Assembly (NCBI GenBank): GCA_027311185.1
Contig: DAICZK010000016.1
Coordinates: forward strand, 1-16,402
DNA: 16,402 nucleotides
Origin: Sulfuriferula sp.
Lineage (GTDB): Bacteria; Pseudomonadota; Gammaproteobacteria; Burkholderiales; Sulfuriferulaceae
Reading direction: 5' to 3'
The position numbers and the translations under genes are program-made. Positions 1 through 7,453 of this stretch are shown piece after piece. Numbering within the stretch: position 1 is the first letter of the stretch; the number at the start of each line of letters is the position of its first letter. The notes below the pieces were generated by a model. The model was not told where the DNA came from, did no database searches, and worked only from the letters and a program-made list of their open reading frames with translations.

Positions 1-482
1 GCATAGCCTAGCTCGGCAAGCAGGCGCTGTTCGAATCGCCGCAGTATGACGGCATAATCGGTCGGGGATAAATGCGCGAGGGTCAACGCGTGCAACGTCG
101 CCTGGTAATGATCGAACAGCGGGGGATGCGGATCGTCCCGCGCCAGCAGCTTGAGCATGAGCTCATTGATGTAGAAACCGCATAGCAGGCCCATGCCCTG
201 GGGGATGGCCAGACCGCCTTGCCATTCGGCCTTATGCAGGGTGCGCAATTCGTTTTTGCCTGCATAAGATAATAGCAGCGGGGTGAATGCCTGCATTAAA
301 CCGCGTAACTGCGAGCGCGGTCGCCGTGCTCCACGCGCGACCAGCGCAACCCGGCCGTGATCGCGCGTGAAACTCTCGATGATCAGGCTGGTTTCCCGAA
401 ACGGATAACTATGCAGGACGAACCCGATCGCGCAGTCGGTACGGCCGGACGGATGCAAGGATTTCGGTAATCGGTCAGCCAT
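1..482 (-). CDS. recO: DNA repair protein RecO (N-terminal part, truncated by window edge)
   Basis: RecO helps load RecA onto SSB-coated single-stranded DNA in the RecFOR recombination-repair pathway. The visible 160 residues start [13 protein letters not shown] at the ATG at 482. They contain the RecO N-terminal OB-fold pattern: a segment around residues 19-45 ([18 protein letters not shown], then [15 protein letters not shown]), followed by an [13 protein letters not shown] strand and the start of the helical domain ([19 protein letters not shown]). The C-terminal part, including any zinc-finger region, lies outside the window. The gene starts 13 nt after the era stop codon with no clear Shine-Dalgarno sequence, which suggests translation coupled to era. 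The era-recO order matches the conserved lepB-rnc-era-recO operon. Identification is by recognition of the family pattern and by context. Confidence 0.9.
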   Translation of the reverse strand, partial: MADRLPKSLHPSGRTDCAIGFVLHSYPFRETSLIIESFTRDHGRVALVARGARRPRSQLRGLMQAFTPLLLSYAGKNELRTLHKAEWQGGLAIPQGMGLLCGFYINELMLKLLARDDPHPPLFDHYQATLHALTLAHLSPTDYAVILRRFEQRLLAELGY

Positions 483-495
483 GCCAGCGATCAGA

Positions 496-1425
496 TCAAT
501 CGTAACCCAACTGTTTTAAAATACGTTCGCTATCTGCCCAGCCGTTTTTGACCTTGACCCACAGTTCGAGATAGACCTTGCCGCTGAACAGCCGTTCCAT
601 GTCGAGCCGCGCAGAAGTGCCGATTTCCTTGAGCTTGCTGCCCTCGTGACCAATAAGTATTGCTTTCTGGCTGTCCTTGTCGACCAGGATGGCGGCGAAA
701 ATCCGGCGAAATTCGCCTTGCTGCTCGAATTTTTCTATCATGACGCTGGTGGAGTAAGGGATTTCCTCTCCCGACAAACGAAAAATCTTTTCCCGCACGA
801 TTTCTGCGGCGAGAAAACGCTCGCTTTTGTCGGTAATTTCATCTTCCTCGAACATCGGTGGATTAACGGGAAGATGCTGGCGAATTTCGGCGAGCAGTTG
901 CGGAATATGTTCGCCATTGCGCGCGGAGACCGGCACGATTGCGGCAAATTTGAACAACTCGTTCATGGATGCAATAAATGGCAGCAAACTGTCTTTTTCC
1001 TTGACCAGGTCCAGTTTGTTGAGCACCAGGATGACGGGCAATTCTTCGGGCAGCAATTGCAGGACTTTGCGGTCGCGCTCGCCGAAATGGGTGCCTTCAA
1101 GGACGAACAGCACGACATCGGTCGAATGCAGCGCATCGATCACCGTCTTGTTCATGCCGCGATGCAATGCATTGCCGTACTCGGTCTGGAATCCGGGCGT
1201 ATCGACGAACACGAATTGCGCGTCGTCGCTGGTATGGATTCCGTGTATGCGATGGCGCGTGGTTTGCGCTTTACGCGAGGTAATGCTGATCTTGGCGCCG
1301 ACTATGTGATTGGTCAGCGTGGATTTACCGACGTTAGGGCGACCGATGATGGCGATGAATCCGGTGCGAAAGTCGGGATTGCCGATGTCCATGAGCTGTG
1401 TTGGGTGGATAGGAGTGGTACCCAT
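496..1425 (-). CDS. era: GTPase Era, 16S rRNA-binding ribosome assembly factor
   Basis: Era is an essential GTPase that binds the 3' end of 16S rRNA and assists 30S subunit maturation at the inner face of the membrane. The 309-aa product has the full set of GTPase motifs: G1 GRPNVGKS (28-35), the switch I region [15 protein letters not shown] (46-60), G3 DTPG (75-78), G4 NKLD (136-139) and G5 VSAR (166-169). A C-terminal KH RNA-binding domain shows the [14 protein letters not shown] loop (256-269). Its length is normal for the family. The ATG at 1425 has only a weak upstream match (CTGGG). An internal ATG at 1392 is possible, but would still keep the G1 motif about 16 residues in. It lies 61 nt downstream of rnc across a structured intergenic segment and just upstream of recO. 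Confidence 0.97.
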   Translation of the reverse strand: MGTTPIHPTQLMDIGNPDFRTGFIAIIGRPNVGKSTLTNHIVGAKISITSRKAQTTRHRIHGIHTSDDAQFVFVDTPGFQTEYGNALHRGMNKTVIDALHSTDVVLFVLEGTHFGERDRKVLQLLPEELPVILVLNKLDLVKEKDSLLPFIASMNELFKFAAIVPVSARNGEHIPQLLAEIRQHLPVNPPMFEEDEITDKSERFLAAEIVREKIFRLSGEEIPYSTSVMIEKFEQQGEFRRIFAAILVDKDSQKAILIGHEGSKLKEIGTSARLDMERLFSGKVYLELWVKVKNGWADSERILKQLGYD

Positions 1426-1454
1426 TTTAACCCAGAAACAGGTTTTGACCTAGA

Positions 1455-1489
1455 AATAGCGGGTATTCGCTATCGCGAGAAAAAGGTCA
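1455..1489 (-). other. Structured rnc-era intergenic RNA (nested inverted repeats)
   Basis: The 61-nt gap between rnc and era holds an exact 6-bp inverted repeat, ATAGCG (1456-1461) with CGCTAT (1468-1473), around a 6-nt loop. It is enclosed by a second complementary pair, TGACCT (1446-1451) and AGGTCA (1484-1489), the latter overlapping the rnc stop codon. An alternative small hairpin, UCGC-GAUA-GCGA with a GNRA-type loop, overlaps the inner stem on the transcript. No T-run follows on the minus strand, so it does not look like an intrinsic terminator. A role in mRNA processing or in coupling rnc and era expression is inference only. Confidence 0.4.
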
Positions 1490-2185
1490 CTGAGGTGTTT
1501 TCTTGTCGGATTTTTTGGGGGTATTGGTCGTGATTGCCTGGTGTGCCGTCAGAGCGGCGGCCTGTTCGGCAGCGCGACGGCTGTTCGCGACCCCGGTCGT
1601 ATGGACGGACAATGCCGGAATGACGCAGTCTATGGTAAACACCTGTTCATGCGCCTGACCTGTAGTGGAAACAAGAATGTAATCGGGCAGGGGCAGGTGT
1701 CGTCCCTGTAGCACTTCCTGCAATAGGGTCTTCGAGTCTTTTGCCGGCGTATTCGGGTCGATGGCCGCGATACTGTCGGCATACAGGCGATGGATGACCT
1801 GCTGGGCGTGGTCGAAGTCGCTGTCGAGCAATATCGCCCCAAAGACGGACTCCAGCGCGTCGGCGAGAATGGACGGGCGGTTGCGCCCGCCGCTTTTGAT
1901 TTCACCGTCGCCCAGGCGCAGGAACTCGCCCAGATGGAGGTGCTCGGCTATTTCGAACAGGCTTTGCTGGCGTACCAGATTGGCGCGCAGTCGCGACAAT
2001 ATGCCTTCGGGCACGTCGGGAAAGCTAGAGTAGAGTAAATGCGCCACAGCGCAATTGAGTATGCTGTCGCCGAGAAACTCCAGTCGTTCGTTGTGCGGCA
2101 CGCCGAAGCTGCGATGAGTGAAGGCCTGGACGAGCAAACCGGGTTGCTTGAACTGGTAGCCGATGGCGTGTTCAATGCCCGTCAT
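1487..2185 (-). CDS. rnc: Ribonuclease III
   Basis: RNase III cleaves double-stranded RNA, processing the rRNA precursor and regulating some mRNAs. Counting from the ATG at 2185 the protein has 232 residues. The signature NERLEFLGDS is at 32-41, with the expected metal-binding acidic residues E36 and D40, and D109 and E112 in the ADALESVFGA helix. A double-stranded RNA-binding domain follows at about 150-218, with SRRAAEQAAA near its end. It finishes in a short, Lys/Thr-rich tail. A GTG at 2191 overlaps the preceding TGA stop (GTGA) and would add two residues. I prefer the ATG because GGCGG lies 9 nt upstream of it but only 3 nt from the GTG. It sits in the conserved order lepB-DUF4845-rnc-era. 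Confidence 0.96.
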   Translation of the reverse strand: MTGIEHAIGYQFKQPGLLVQAFTHRSFGVPHNERLEFLGDSILNCAVAHLLYSSFPDVPEGILSRLRANLVRQQSLFEIAEHLHLGEFLRLGDGEIKSGGRNRPSILADALESVFGAILLDSDFDHAQQVIHRLYADSIAAIDPNTPAKDSKTLLQEVLQGRHLPLPDYILVSTTGQAHEQVFTIDCVIPALSVHTTGVANSRRAAEQAAALTAHQAITTNTPKKSDKKTPQ

Positions 2186-2187
2186 CG

Positions 2188-2556
2188 TCACGAGCCGCCG
2201 GGCGCCGTGCTGGGCGCGAAATTGATATAAATGCCGACGTTGGAAAACAATGGCTTCTCAACGTGGTATTGTGCGCTCAGAACCAATTTGCCGCCATCGC
2301 GTGAAATATCGAGGTCGTTGGCAGTGACGCTGGTAATGTTGTCTATTTGCGAGCGACGGGTATAGGAATCCCGGATCTGGGCCGGTTTGGCGTCAGCAAG
2401 CGCGGGGTCGGCGGCCATGGTTGTCAGCACCTTTTTAATCGACATATATTCGATATAGGCGGGAATGACTTTTATCACGGCTATGCTGATGAAAACGACA
2501 CCGATTGCGACAAAAAAGATGCCAATCAAACTCATGCCGCTTTGCTTGTGGCGCAT
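2188..2556 (-). CDS. DUF4845 membrane-anchored protein
   Basis: This is a small single-pass protein of 122 aa from the ATG at 2556. It begins MRHKQSGMSLIGIFF, with a hydrophobic segment at about 9-30, then about 90 mostly polar residues ending TAPGGS. The QSG-MSLIG junction followed by a long hydrophobic helix resembles a type IV pilin-like N-terminus, a known look for DUF4845 proteins found beside lepB and rnc in beta- and gammaproteobacteria. Its biochemical function is not known to me. A GTG at 2571 overlaps the lepB stop (GTGA), but AGGG 8-9 nt before the ATG at 2556 makes the shorter form likelier. Its stop codon abuts the rnc start, so it is almost certainly co-translated with lepB and rnc. 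Confidence 0.85.
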   Translation of the reverse strand: MRHKQSGMSLIGIFFVAIGVVFISIAVIKVIPAYIEYMSIKKVLTTMAADPALADAKPAQIRDSYTRRSQIDNITSVTANDLDISRDGGKLVLSAQYHVEKPLFSNVGIYINFAPSTAPGGS

Positions 2557-2567
2557 GTGGGAATCCC

Positions 2568-3374
2568 TCACTCTATTAAATGACCGATCCGGCTCGGATT
2601 ATCGAAGTTCCACCATATCATGAATGCACGCCCGACTATGTTCTGATCCGGCACGAATCCCCAGTAGCGGCTGTCGTTGCTGCTGTCGCGGTTGTCGCCC
2701 ATCATGAAATAATAGCCTGGCGGCACCTTGCAAGTGAAACCGTCATTATTGTAATCGCAATTCTGGCGATAAGGGAATTGGCTGTTGACCTGGTCGGTGT
2801 AAACGGTAGGCGTGTCGGGTTGTATCAGTATCTTGTGAGTGTGGGTACCGAGTTTTTCAATATATTGATCGGGGTTGACCGCATTGAGCCCGCTGCTGAT
2901 GTAGCTAAAGGTGCCGTCCCGTTTTTCGGGGACAAGTTGACCGTTGATCGTGAGCTGTTTGTTGCGATATGTGACTGTATCGCCCGGAACGCCGACGACG
3001 CGTTTGATATAATCGAGACTGGGGTCCCTCGGGTAACGGAACACCATCACATCGCCGGTTTTAGGCTCACCAACCTGTAGAATCTTGAGGTTGACGATGG
3101 GAAGCCGTATGCCGTAAGTGTATTTGTTGACCAGGATGAAGTCGCCTACCAGCAAGGTTGGAAGCATCGACCCCGAAGGGATTTTAAACGGCTCGACAAG
3201 AAAAGAGCGAAGCAGAAATACCGCCAGTATGACCGGAAAGAAGCTTTTGGCATATTCTGCCAGTATCGGCATTTTGGCCTCGGCGCCTCGCCTGGGCTTG
3301 AATGCGATGCTGTCGATCAGCCAGATCAACCCGGTCACCACCAGTGCAACAAACATGATTAATGCAAAATCCAT
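2568..3374 (-). CDS. lepB: Signal peptidase I
   Basis: Signal peptidase I removes signal peptides from exported proteins on the periplasmic face of the inner membrane, using a Ser-Lys dyad. The 268-aa protein has two N-terminal membrane segments (about 3-20 and 45-62). Next come the nucleophile region PSGSMLPT with Ser69, the general-base region DYIKRVVGVPGD with Lys124, and the conserved MGDNRD...NDSR box (225-236). Two cysteines, C206 and C215, sit where the E. coli enzyme has its disulfide pair. The length is somewhat below that of E. coli LepB. AAGGGG precedes the ATG at good spacing. It starts 11 nt after lepA, matching the classical lepA-lepB operon, and its stop overlaps a possible start of the DUF4845 gene. 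Confidence 0.97.
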   Translation of the reverse strand: MDFALIMFVALVVTGLIWLIDSIAFKPRRGAEAKMPILAEYAKSFFPVILAVFLLRSFLVEPFKIPSGSMLPTLLVGDFILVNKYTYGIRLPIVNLKILQVGEPKTGDVMVFRYPRDPSLDYIKRVVGVPGDTVTYRNKQLTINGQLVPEKRDGTFSYISSGLNAVNPDQYIEKLGTHTHKILIQPDTPTVYTDQVNSQFPYRQNCDYNNDGFTCKVPPGYYFMMGDNRDSSNDSRYWGFVPDQNIVGRAFMIWWNFDNPSRIGHLIE

Positions 3375-3385
3375 TTTTTCGCCCC

Positions 3386-5179
3386 TTATTTATCGCCTAC
3401 TTGTAATATTGCCAGAAAAGCCTCTTGCGGAATCTCGACGTTGCCGACCTGTTTCATTCGTTTCTTACCGGCTTTCTGTTTTTCCAGCAGTTTGCGTTTG
3501 CGGCTGATGTCGCCGCCGTAGCATTTGGCCAGCACGTTTTTTCGCAACGCCTTGACGTTTTCGCGGGCGATAATTTGCGCGCCGATAGCGGCTTGTATCG
3601 CGACGTCGAACATCTGGCGGGGAATCAGTTCACGCATCTTGCTGGCGAGTTCGCGGCCTTTGTAGGCGCTGGTGGCGCGATGCACGATCAGCGATAGCGC
3701 GTCGACTTTTTCACTGTTGACGAGAATGTCGAGTTTGACCAGATCGGCGGCGCGAAATTCCTTGAAGTCGTAATCGAGCGAGGCATAGCCGCGCGTCGCG
3801 GATTTCAGGCGATCGAAAAAATCCATCACGACCTCATTCATGGGCATGTCGTAATTGAGCATGACCTGACGCCCCATGTACTGCATGTTGGTTTGCGACC
3901 CACGTTTCTGTGTGCACAGGGTCATGACGTTGCCCAGATAGGCCTCGGGAACCAGAATCGTGGCAGTGATAATGGGTTCGCGGATTTCTTCGATTTTGGA
4001 TAATTCGGGCAGCTTGGACGGATTCTCGATTTCCATGATTTCGCCGCTACGCATCACTATCTGATAAATGACGGTGGGGGCGGTGGTGATGAGGTCCATG
4101 TCGTACTCGCGCTCCAGGCGCTCCTGGACGATTTCCATGTGCAGCAAACCGAGAAACCCGCAACGGAAACCGAATCCCAGTGCTTGCGAGACCTCCGGTT
4201 CGTATTGTAACGAGGCGTCGTTGAGTTTGAGTTTTTCCAGCGCGTCGCGCAAGGCGTCGTAATCGTGGGATTCGACCGGATATAATCCGGCGAACACCTG
4301 AGGCTTGATTTCCTTGAACCCCGGTAGCGGCGCCGCGGCCGGGTTGGTGTCCAGCGTCACCGTGTCGCCGACTTTGGCGGCCTTGAGCTCTTTGATCCCG
4401 GCAATGATGAATCCGACATCGCCGGCGGAGAGTTCGGTACAAGGCCGCGCCTTGGGCGTGAATACGCCGACCTGCTCGGTCAGGTAAACAGAATGGCTGG
4501 CCATCAGGCGAATTTTTTGTTTGGACTGTATTTTGCCGTCGACGACTCGTACCAGCATGACGACGCCGACATAATTATCGAACCACGAGTCGATGATCAG
4601 CGCTTTGAGCGGCCCGTCGGGATCGCCTTGCGGGGGCGGGATCTTGCTGATGACCATTTCGAGTATGTCTTCGATCCCAAGACCGGTCTTGGCCGAGGCG
4701 CGCACCGCGTCATGGGCTTCTATGCCGATAATATCCTCGATTTCTTGGATGACGCGGTCCGGTTCGGCTGCGGGTAAATCGATCTTGTTGAGTACCGGTA
4801 TGACTTCGACACCCAGTTCCGTTGCGGTATAGCAATTCGCGACCGTCTGGGCTTCCACGCCTTGCGAGGCATCTACAACGAGCAGCGCACCTTCACACGC
4901 AGACAGCGAACGGCTGACTTCGTAGGAAAAATCAACATGGCCCGGCGTGTCGATCAGGTGTAACTGATAAATTTGCCCGTCGCGGCCACGATATTCCAGC
5001 GCGGCGGTTTGCGCCTTGATCGTAATACCTCGTTCGCGCTCAAGATCCATCGAATCGAGTACTTGTGCCTCCATCTCGCGTTCCGACAAACCACCGCAGA
5101 GTTGAATGATGCGGTCTGCCAAAGTGGACTTTCCGTGATCAATGTGTGCAATGATAGAGAAATTACGTATATTTTTCAT
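3386..5179 (-). CDS. lepA: Elongation factor 4 (LepA), ribosome-associated GTPase
   Basis: LepA/EF-4 is a ribosome-binding translational GTPase implicated in ribosome biogenesis and in translation under stress. From the ATG at 5179 the protein has 597 residues and begins [20 protein letters not shown], essentially the family's canonical N-terminus. G1 is AHIDHGKST (11-19), G3 DTPGH (77-81, with the catalytic-type His81) and G4 NKIDL (131-135). The LepA-specific C-terminal region is recognisable ([28 protein letters not shown], then a Lys-rich segment). A GTG at 5194 would add five residues, but it lies inside a hairpin and disagrees with the family start. There is no Shine-Dalgarno sequence: the start codon sits 4 nt after the T-run of a terminator-like hairpin. 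Confidence 0.97.
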   Translation of the reverse strand: MKNIRNFSIIAHIDHGKSTLADRIIQLCGGLSEREMEAQVLDSMDLERERGITIKAQTAALEYRGRDGQIYQLHLIDTPGHVDFSYEVSRSLSACEGALLVVDASQGVEAQTVANCYTATELGVEVIPVLNKIDLPAAEPDRVIQEIEDIIGIEAHDAVRASAKTGLGIEDILEMVISKIPPPQGDPDGPLKALIIDSWFDNYVGVVMLVRVVDGKIQSKQKIRLMASHSVYLTEQVGVFTPKARPCTELSAGDVGFIIAGIKELKAAKVGDTVTLDTNPAAAPLPGFKEIKPQVFAGLYPVESHDYDALRDALEKLKLNDASLQYEPEVSQALGFGFRCGFLGLLHMEIVQERLEREYDMDLITTAPTVIYQIVMRSGEIMEIENPSKLPELSKIEEIREPIITATILVPEAYLGNVMTLCTQKRGSQTNMQYMGRQVMLNYDMPMNEVVMDFFDRLKSATRGYASLDYDFKEFRAADLVKLDILVNSEKVDALSLIVHRATSAYKGRELASKMRELIPRQMFDVAIQAAIGAQIIARENVKALRKNVLAKCYGGDISRKRKLLEKQKAGKKRMKQVGNVEIPQEAFLAILQVGDK

Positions 5180-5183
5180 CAAC

Positions 5184-5207
5184 AAAAAAGGCACACGCTG
5201 TGTGCCT
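5184..5207 (-). terminator. Terminator-like hairpin directly before the lepA start
   Basis: On the minus strand GGCACAC, an AGC loop and GTGTGCC form a perfect 7-bp stem (5190-5206), extendable by one A-T pair, followed at once by six T (5189-5184). This is the classic layout of an intrinsic terminator for the gene ending at 5228. The start codon of lepA begins at 5179, only 4 nt beyond the T-run, so termination here would exclude lepA. It may be a leaky terminator or an attenuator. The plus strand has no T-run, so the element is directional. Confidence 0.75.
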
Positions 5208-5227
5208 GAAGTCCAGTAGGGCTAATT

Positions 5228-5479
5228 TTAACGGATTTTTGTCAAATAAGCAGTAAGTGCTATGTCATCGAGCAGATAATGACAGATTTCGACGCCATTC
5301 GCATCGGCCAATACGGGAATAAACTGGCCGTAGCGCGCTTCCAGGGCGGGGTCGGTATCGATGTCGACCTGGTTTATCCGCACGCCGTAGCGTGTTTGAT
5401 AGGGCGCGAGCTCCGCGATCAAGTCGTGGCACAAGTGGCAGTAACGGCGCAGGTAAACGGTTAATTGCGGTGCGGGCAT
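5228..5479 (-). CDS. Glutaredoxin-like (DUF836-type) thioredoxin-fold protein
   Basis: This is a small 83-aa protein with a thioredoxin-like fold. Its first strand LTVYL is followed by YCHLC, a CxxC redox motif (C14, C17). VDIDTDP and a FIPVL segment with the probable cis-proline P55 come next, then the usual closing GVEICHYLL and final helix. The short length and layout match the glutaredoxin-like DUF836 family, thought to act in thiol-disulfide exchange; the real partner is unknown. The ATG at 5479 has no visible Shine-Dalgarno sequence. A TTG at 5560 would overlap the mucD stop and add 27 residues, but these do not look like part of the family. It lies between mucD and lepA, so it may belong to the stress operon. 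Confidence 0.82.
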   Translation of the reverse strand: MPAPQLTVYLRRYCHLCHDLIAELAPYQTRYGVRINQVDIDTDPALEARYGQFIPVLADANGVEICHYLLDDIALTAYLTKIR

Positions 5480-5520
5480 AGTGTGTAGGGCATAATAGTG
5501 CAGGCAGGGTTGGTCGAAAT

Positions 5521-5547
5521 GCTGCGGCCGGAGTTCTCTGCCGCAGC
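5521..5547 (-). other. Stem-loop after mucD
   Basis: GCTGCGG (5521-5527) pairs exactly with CCGCAGC (5541-5547). One further C-G pair (5528 with 5540) gives 8 bp around an 11-nt loop. It begins 5 nt downstream of the mucD stop codon (5553-5555) and precedes the glutaredoxin-like gene. No T-run follows on the minus strand, so it is not a typical intrinsic terminator. It could stabilise the 3' end of the stress-operon transcript or slow entry into the next gene. The role is inference. Confidence 0.4.
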
Positions 5548-5552
5548 GGATG

Positions 5553-6953
5553 TCAGTCAATGTGCAGGGGAAGATATAGCGTAGTGTCCTGGTGTTTGAT
5601 CAGCAACGCGATGGTAGTGTTTTTGGCAATGCCGCTTATGAGCGTCCTGAACTGGGCGGCACTGTGCACGGGAGTGTTGTCCACGGCCAAAATGTAATCT
5701 CCAGGCGCTATGCCCGCACGTGCGGCAATGCCGTCGCTGCGTTCGACCAGTACGCCGCGCGTATGCGATGAGTCGCGATGCGGTATGTCGGACACGGCGA
5801 GACCGATTTTATCGAGCGTAGTTGCAGCGCTGGCGAGTTTGGGCTGGGCGGACTTTTTGTTGGAAATCTCGCCCAGTACGGCGGTAAGAGCGAGCGGAGC
5901 GCGGTTGCGCCAGATCTCCAGTCTTGCCGTGCTACCCGGTTTGGCGACAGCCACCATGCGCGGCAGATCGATAGAGCGGTTCACGGCCTGGCCGTTGAAT
6001 TTGAGAATGACATCGCCCGGTTTTACGCCTGCCCTGGCGGCCGGGCCGTTGGCGTCAACCTCCGAGACCAGAGCGCCTTGAGGTTTGTCCAGTCCGAATG
6101 CCCTGGCGCTGCCCGCATTGACCTCCTGCACCATCAGGCCGAGGCGGCCGCGGTGAACGGTGCCGTAGGCTTTAAGCTGGTCGGCGACCTGCATGGCCAC
6201 ATCGATAGGGATGGCGAAAGAAACACCCATATAGCCGCCGGATCGGGAATATATCTGCGAGTTGATGCCGACTACCTGACCTTTCATGTTGAACAGAGGG
6301 CCGCCGGAATTGCCTGGATTGACGGCAACGTCGGTCTGGATGAAAGGGACATAATTTTCGTCCGGCAAGGACCGTCCTTTTGCGCTGACTATGCCTGCCG
6401 TCACTGAGTTTTCAAAGCCGAAGGGCGAGCCGATGGCAATGACCCATTCGCCTACTTGCAGCTGTTGCGGATCGCCGATGGGCGCCTTGGGCAGATCGGT
6501 GGCGTTGATTTTGATCAGCGCAATGTCGGAGCGAGGGTCGCTGCCGATGACTTTTGCCTTGAATTCGCGTCTGTCGGTGAGCTTGACAGTTACTTCCTGG
6601 GCGCCCTGGACGACGTGGGCGTTGGTAAGGATGTAGCCGTCGCTGCTGATGATGAAGCCGGAACCTGCACTGTGGATGGGAACGTTGCCGATGCCGTTGC
6701 CGTTGCCATTGCCGTTGCCTTCATCAGGAACCTGGGGCATGAAATGGCGGAAAAAATTAAACATCTCGTCGTCGGGGAAGCCGGGCATGTTGCCCATGCC
6801 ATTCTGGGCTTTGACCAGTTCTGTGGTGGTGATATTGACTACTGATGCACCATGCTGTTTCACGATCTGGGTAAAATCGGGCAAATCGGCGCCGATTGCG
6901 GAAAAGCTCAAACTGCTCAGCAAAAACAAAGACAGGTAAAACAGTTTTTTCAT
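5553..6953 (-). CDS. mucD: Periplasmic DegP/MucD-type serine protease
   Basis: This is an HtrA-family protease and chaperone that removes misfolded periplasmic proteins. The 466-aa product has a signal peptide (Lys-Lys then a hydrophobic stretch, likely cut after AIGA at about residue 22). The trypsin-like domain carries the triad H113 (NAHVV), D143 (SDIAL) and S216 (GNSGGP). Two PDZ domains follow at about 268-360 and 380-460. A Gly-Asn repeat (79-90) lies in the loop before the first core strands, where HtrA proteins have a variable loop. The gene is last in the rpoE-rseA-rseB-rseC-mucD set, as in the Pseudomonas algU-mucABCD operon. Its ATG overlaps the rseC stop (ATGA), with AAGGA upstream. 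The soluble two-PDZ layout separates it from DegS. Confidence 0.95.
   Translation of the reverse strand: MKKLFYLSLFLLSSLSFSAIGADLPDFTQIVKQHGASVVNITTTELVKAQNGMGNMPGFPDDEMFNFFRHFMPQVPDEGNGNGNGNGIGNVPIHSAGSGFIISSDGYILTNAHVVQGAQEVTVKLTDRREFKAKVIGSDPRSDIALIKINATDLPKAPIGDPQQLQVGEWVIAIGSPFGFENSVTAGIVSAKGRSLPDENYVPFIQTDVAVNPGNSGGPLFNMKGQVVGINSQIYSRSGGYMGVSFAIPIDVAMQVADQLKAYGTVHRGRLGLMVQEVNAGSARAFGLDKPQGALVSEVDANGPAARAGVKPGDVILKFNGQAVNRSIDLPRMVAVAKPGSTARLEIWRNRAPLALTAVLGEISNKKSAQPKLASAATTLDKIGLAVSDIPHRDSSHTRGVLVERSDGIAARAGIAPGDYILAVDNTPVHSAAQFRTLISGIAKNTTIALLIKHQDTTLYLPLHID
6684..6719 (-). repeat. Hexanucleotide tandem repeat inside mucD
   Basis: Six consecutive 6-bp units of the form GGCAAC are visible on the coding strand. 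Four are identical, one is GGCAAT and one is GGCATC. They encode an alternating Gly-Asn stretch (residues 79-90, one Asn replaced by Ile) in the variable loop of the protease. The unit is a multiple of three, so copy-number change would lengthen or shorten the loop without a frameshift. Confidence 0.85.
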
Positions 6954-7453
6954 GATTTAATTTCCTTGAGCATAAAAAAATTATTGTGTACTGATCGTAA
7001 TATGACTGGCTGAAAACGAGGGTCCCGACTGGCGCGACGGCTGAAACGGGCAAGCCAAGCTGCGCCGATGATAAAGCCAAAGGCGGCTCCGAGCATGGAA
7101 GCCAGGTCGCTTTGCGCCGGGGGCGCGAGCTGCGTCCCGGCCATCGCGCCGATGAATATCAGCAACAGCGGTAACATATAGACCGCAGCCGAACCGCGCA
7201 GTATGGAGCCTTCTTTGACTCCAATAACGACGTCGTCGCCGGTCTTGCAGCCCAAGTTATCGACGACACGATACTTTTTTGCTTTCAGGGTGAACATCTG
7301 TCCGATCTTGCCAGCGCCGCAGCCGCCCGATTCGGTTTCTCCGTCGGCGCTGGCGCAGCTGCTGCACGAGCCGCTGGTCATGGATTCTACCCAAACGTTG
7401 CCGTCGTTGTCGATCTCCACGATGCGCGCTTGCGTTTCTATCATGTCATCCAT
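6950..7453 (-). CDS. rseC: RseC/MucC family membrane regulator of sigma-E
   Basis: RseC (MucC) is an inner-membrane protein of sigma-E operons. Its family also covers the RsxABCDGE-associated SoxR-reducing factor, and its biochemical role is poorly understood. The 167-aa product has an N-terminal cytoplasmic domain with cysteines C30, C33, C45 and C69 in a Gly/Ser-rich setting (SGSCSSCASADG), typical of the family. Two membrane segments follow at about 87-109 and 117-137, then a basic tail. The ATG shares a base with the rseB stop codon (TAATG), and the stop overlaps mucD (ATGA), so translation is probably coupled on both sides. A second in-frame ATG lies three codons downstream. Confidence 0.9.
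   Translation of the reverse strand: MDDMIETQARIVEIDNDGNVWVESMTSGSCSSCASADGETESGGCGAGKIGQMFTLKAKKYRVVDNLGCKTGDDVVIGVKEGSILRGSAAVYMLPLLLIFIGAMAGTQLAPPAQSDLASMLGAAFGFIIGAAWLARFSRRASRDPRFQPVILRSVHNNFFMLKEIKS

Noticed and set aside
646..1533. A 295-codon open frame on the plus strand opposite era
   Set aside because: It lies wholly antisense to era and the end of rnc, both with complete catalytic motifs. Its translation shows no family pattern and it has no ribosome-binding site; it is a codon-bias shadow.
5225..5245. Sigma-70 promoter for lepA (TTGACA at 5245-5240 with TAAAAT at 5230-5225)
   Set aside because: The spacer is only 9 nt, and no good -10 hexamer exists 16-18 nt after TTGACA.
5480..5560. 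N-terminal extension of the glutaredoxin-like protein from TTG at 5560
   Set aside because: The added 27 residues contain a hairpin-forming sequence and no family-like strand. The conserved fold begins just after the ATG at 5479.
5778..6407. A 209-codon open frame on the plus strand opposite mucD
   Set aside because: The minus-strand protein is an intact protease with triad and PDZ domains. The plus-strand product looks like no protein family.
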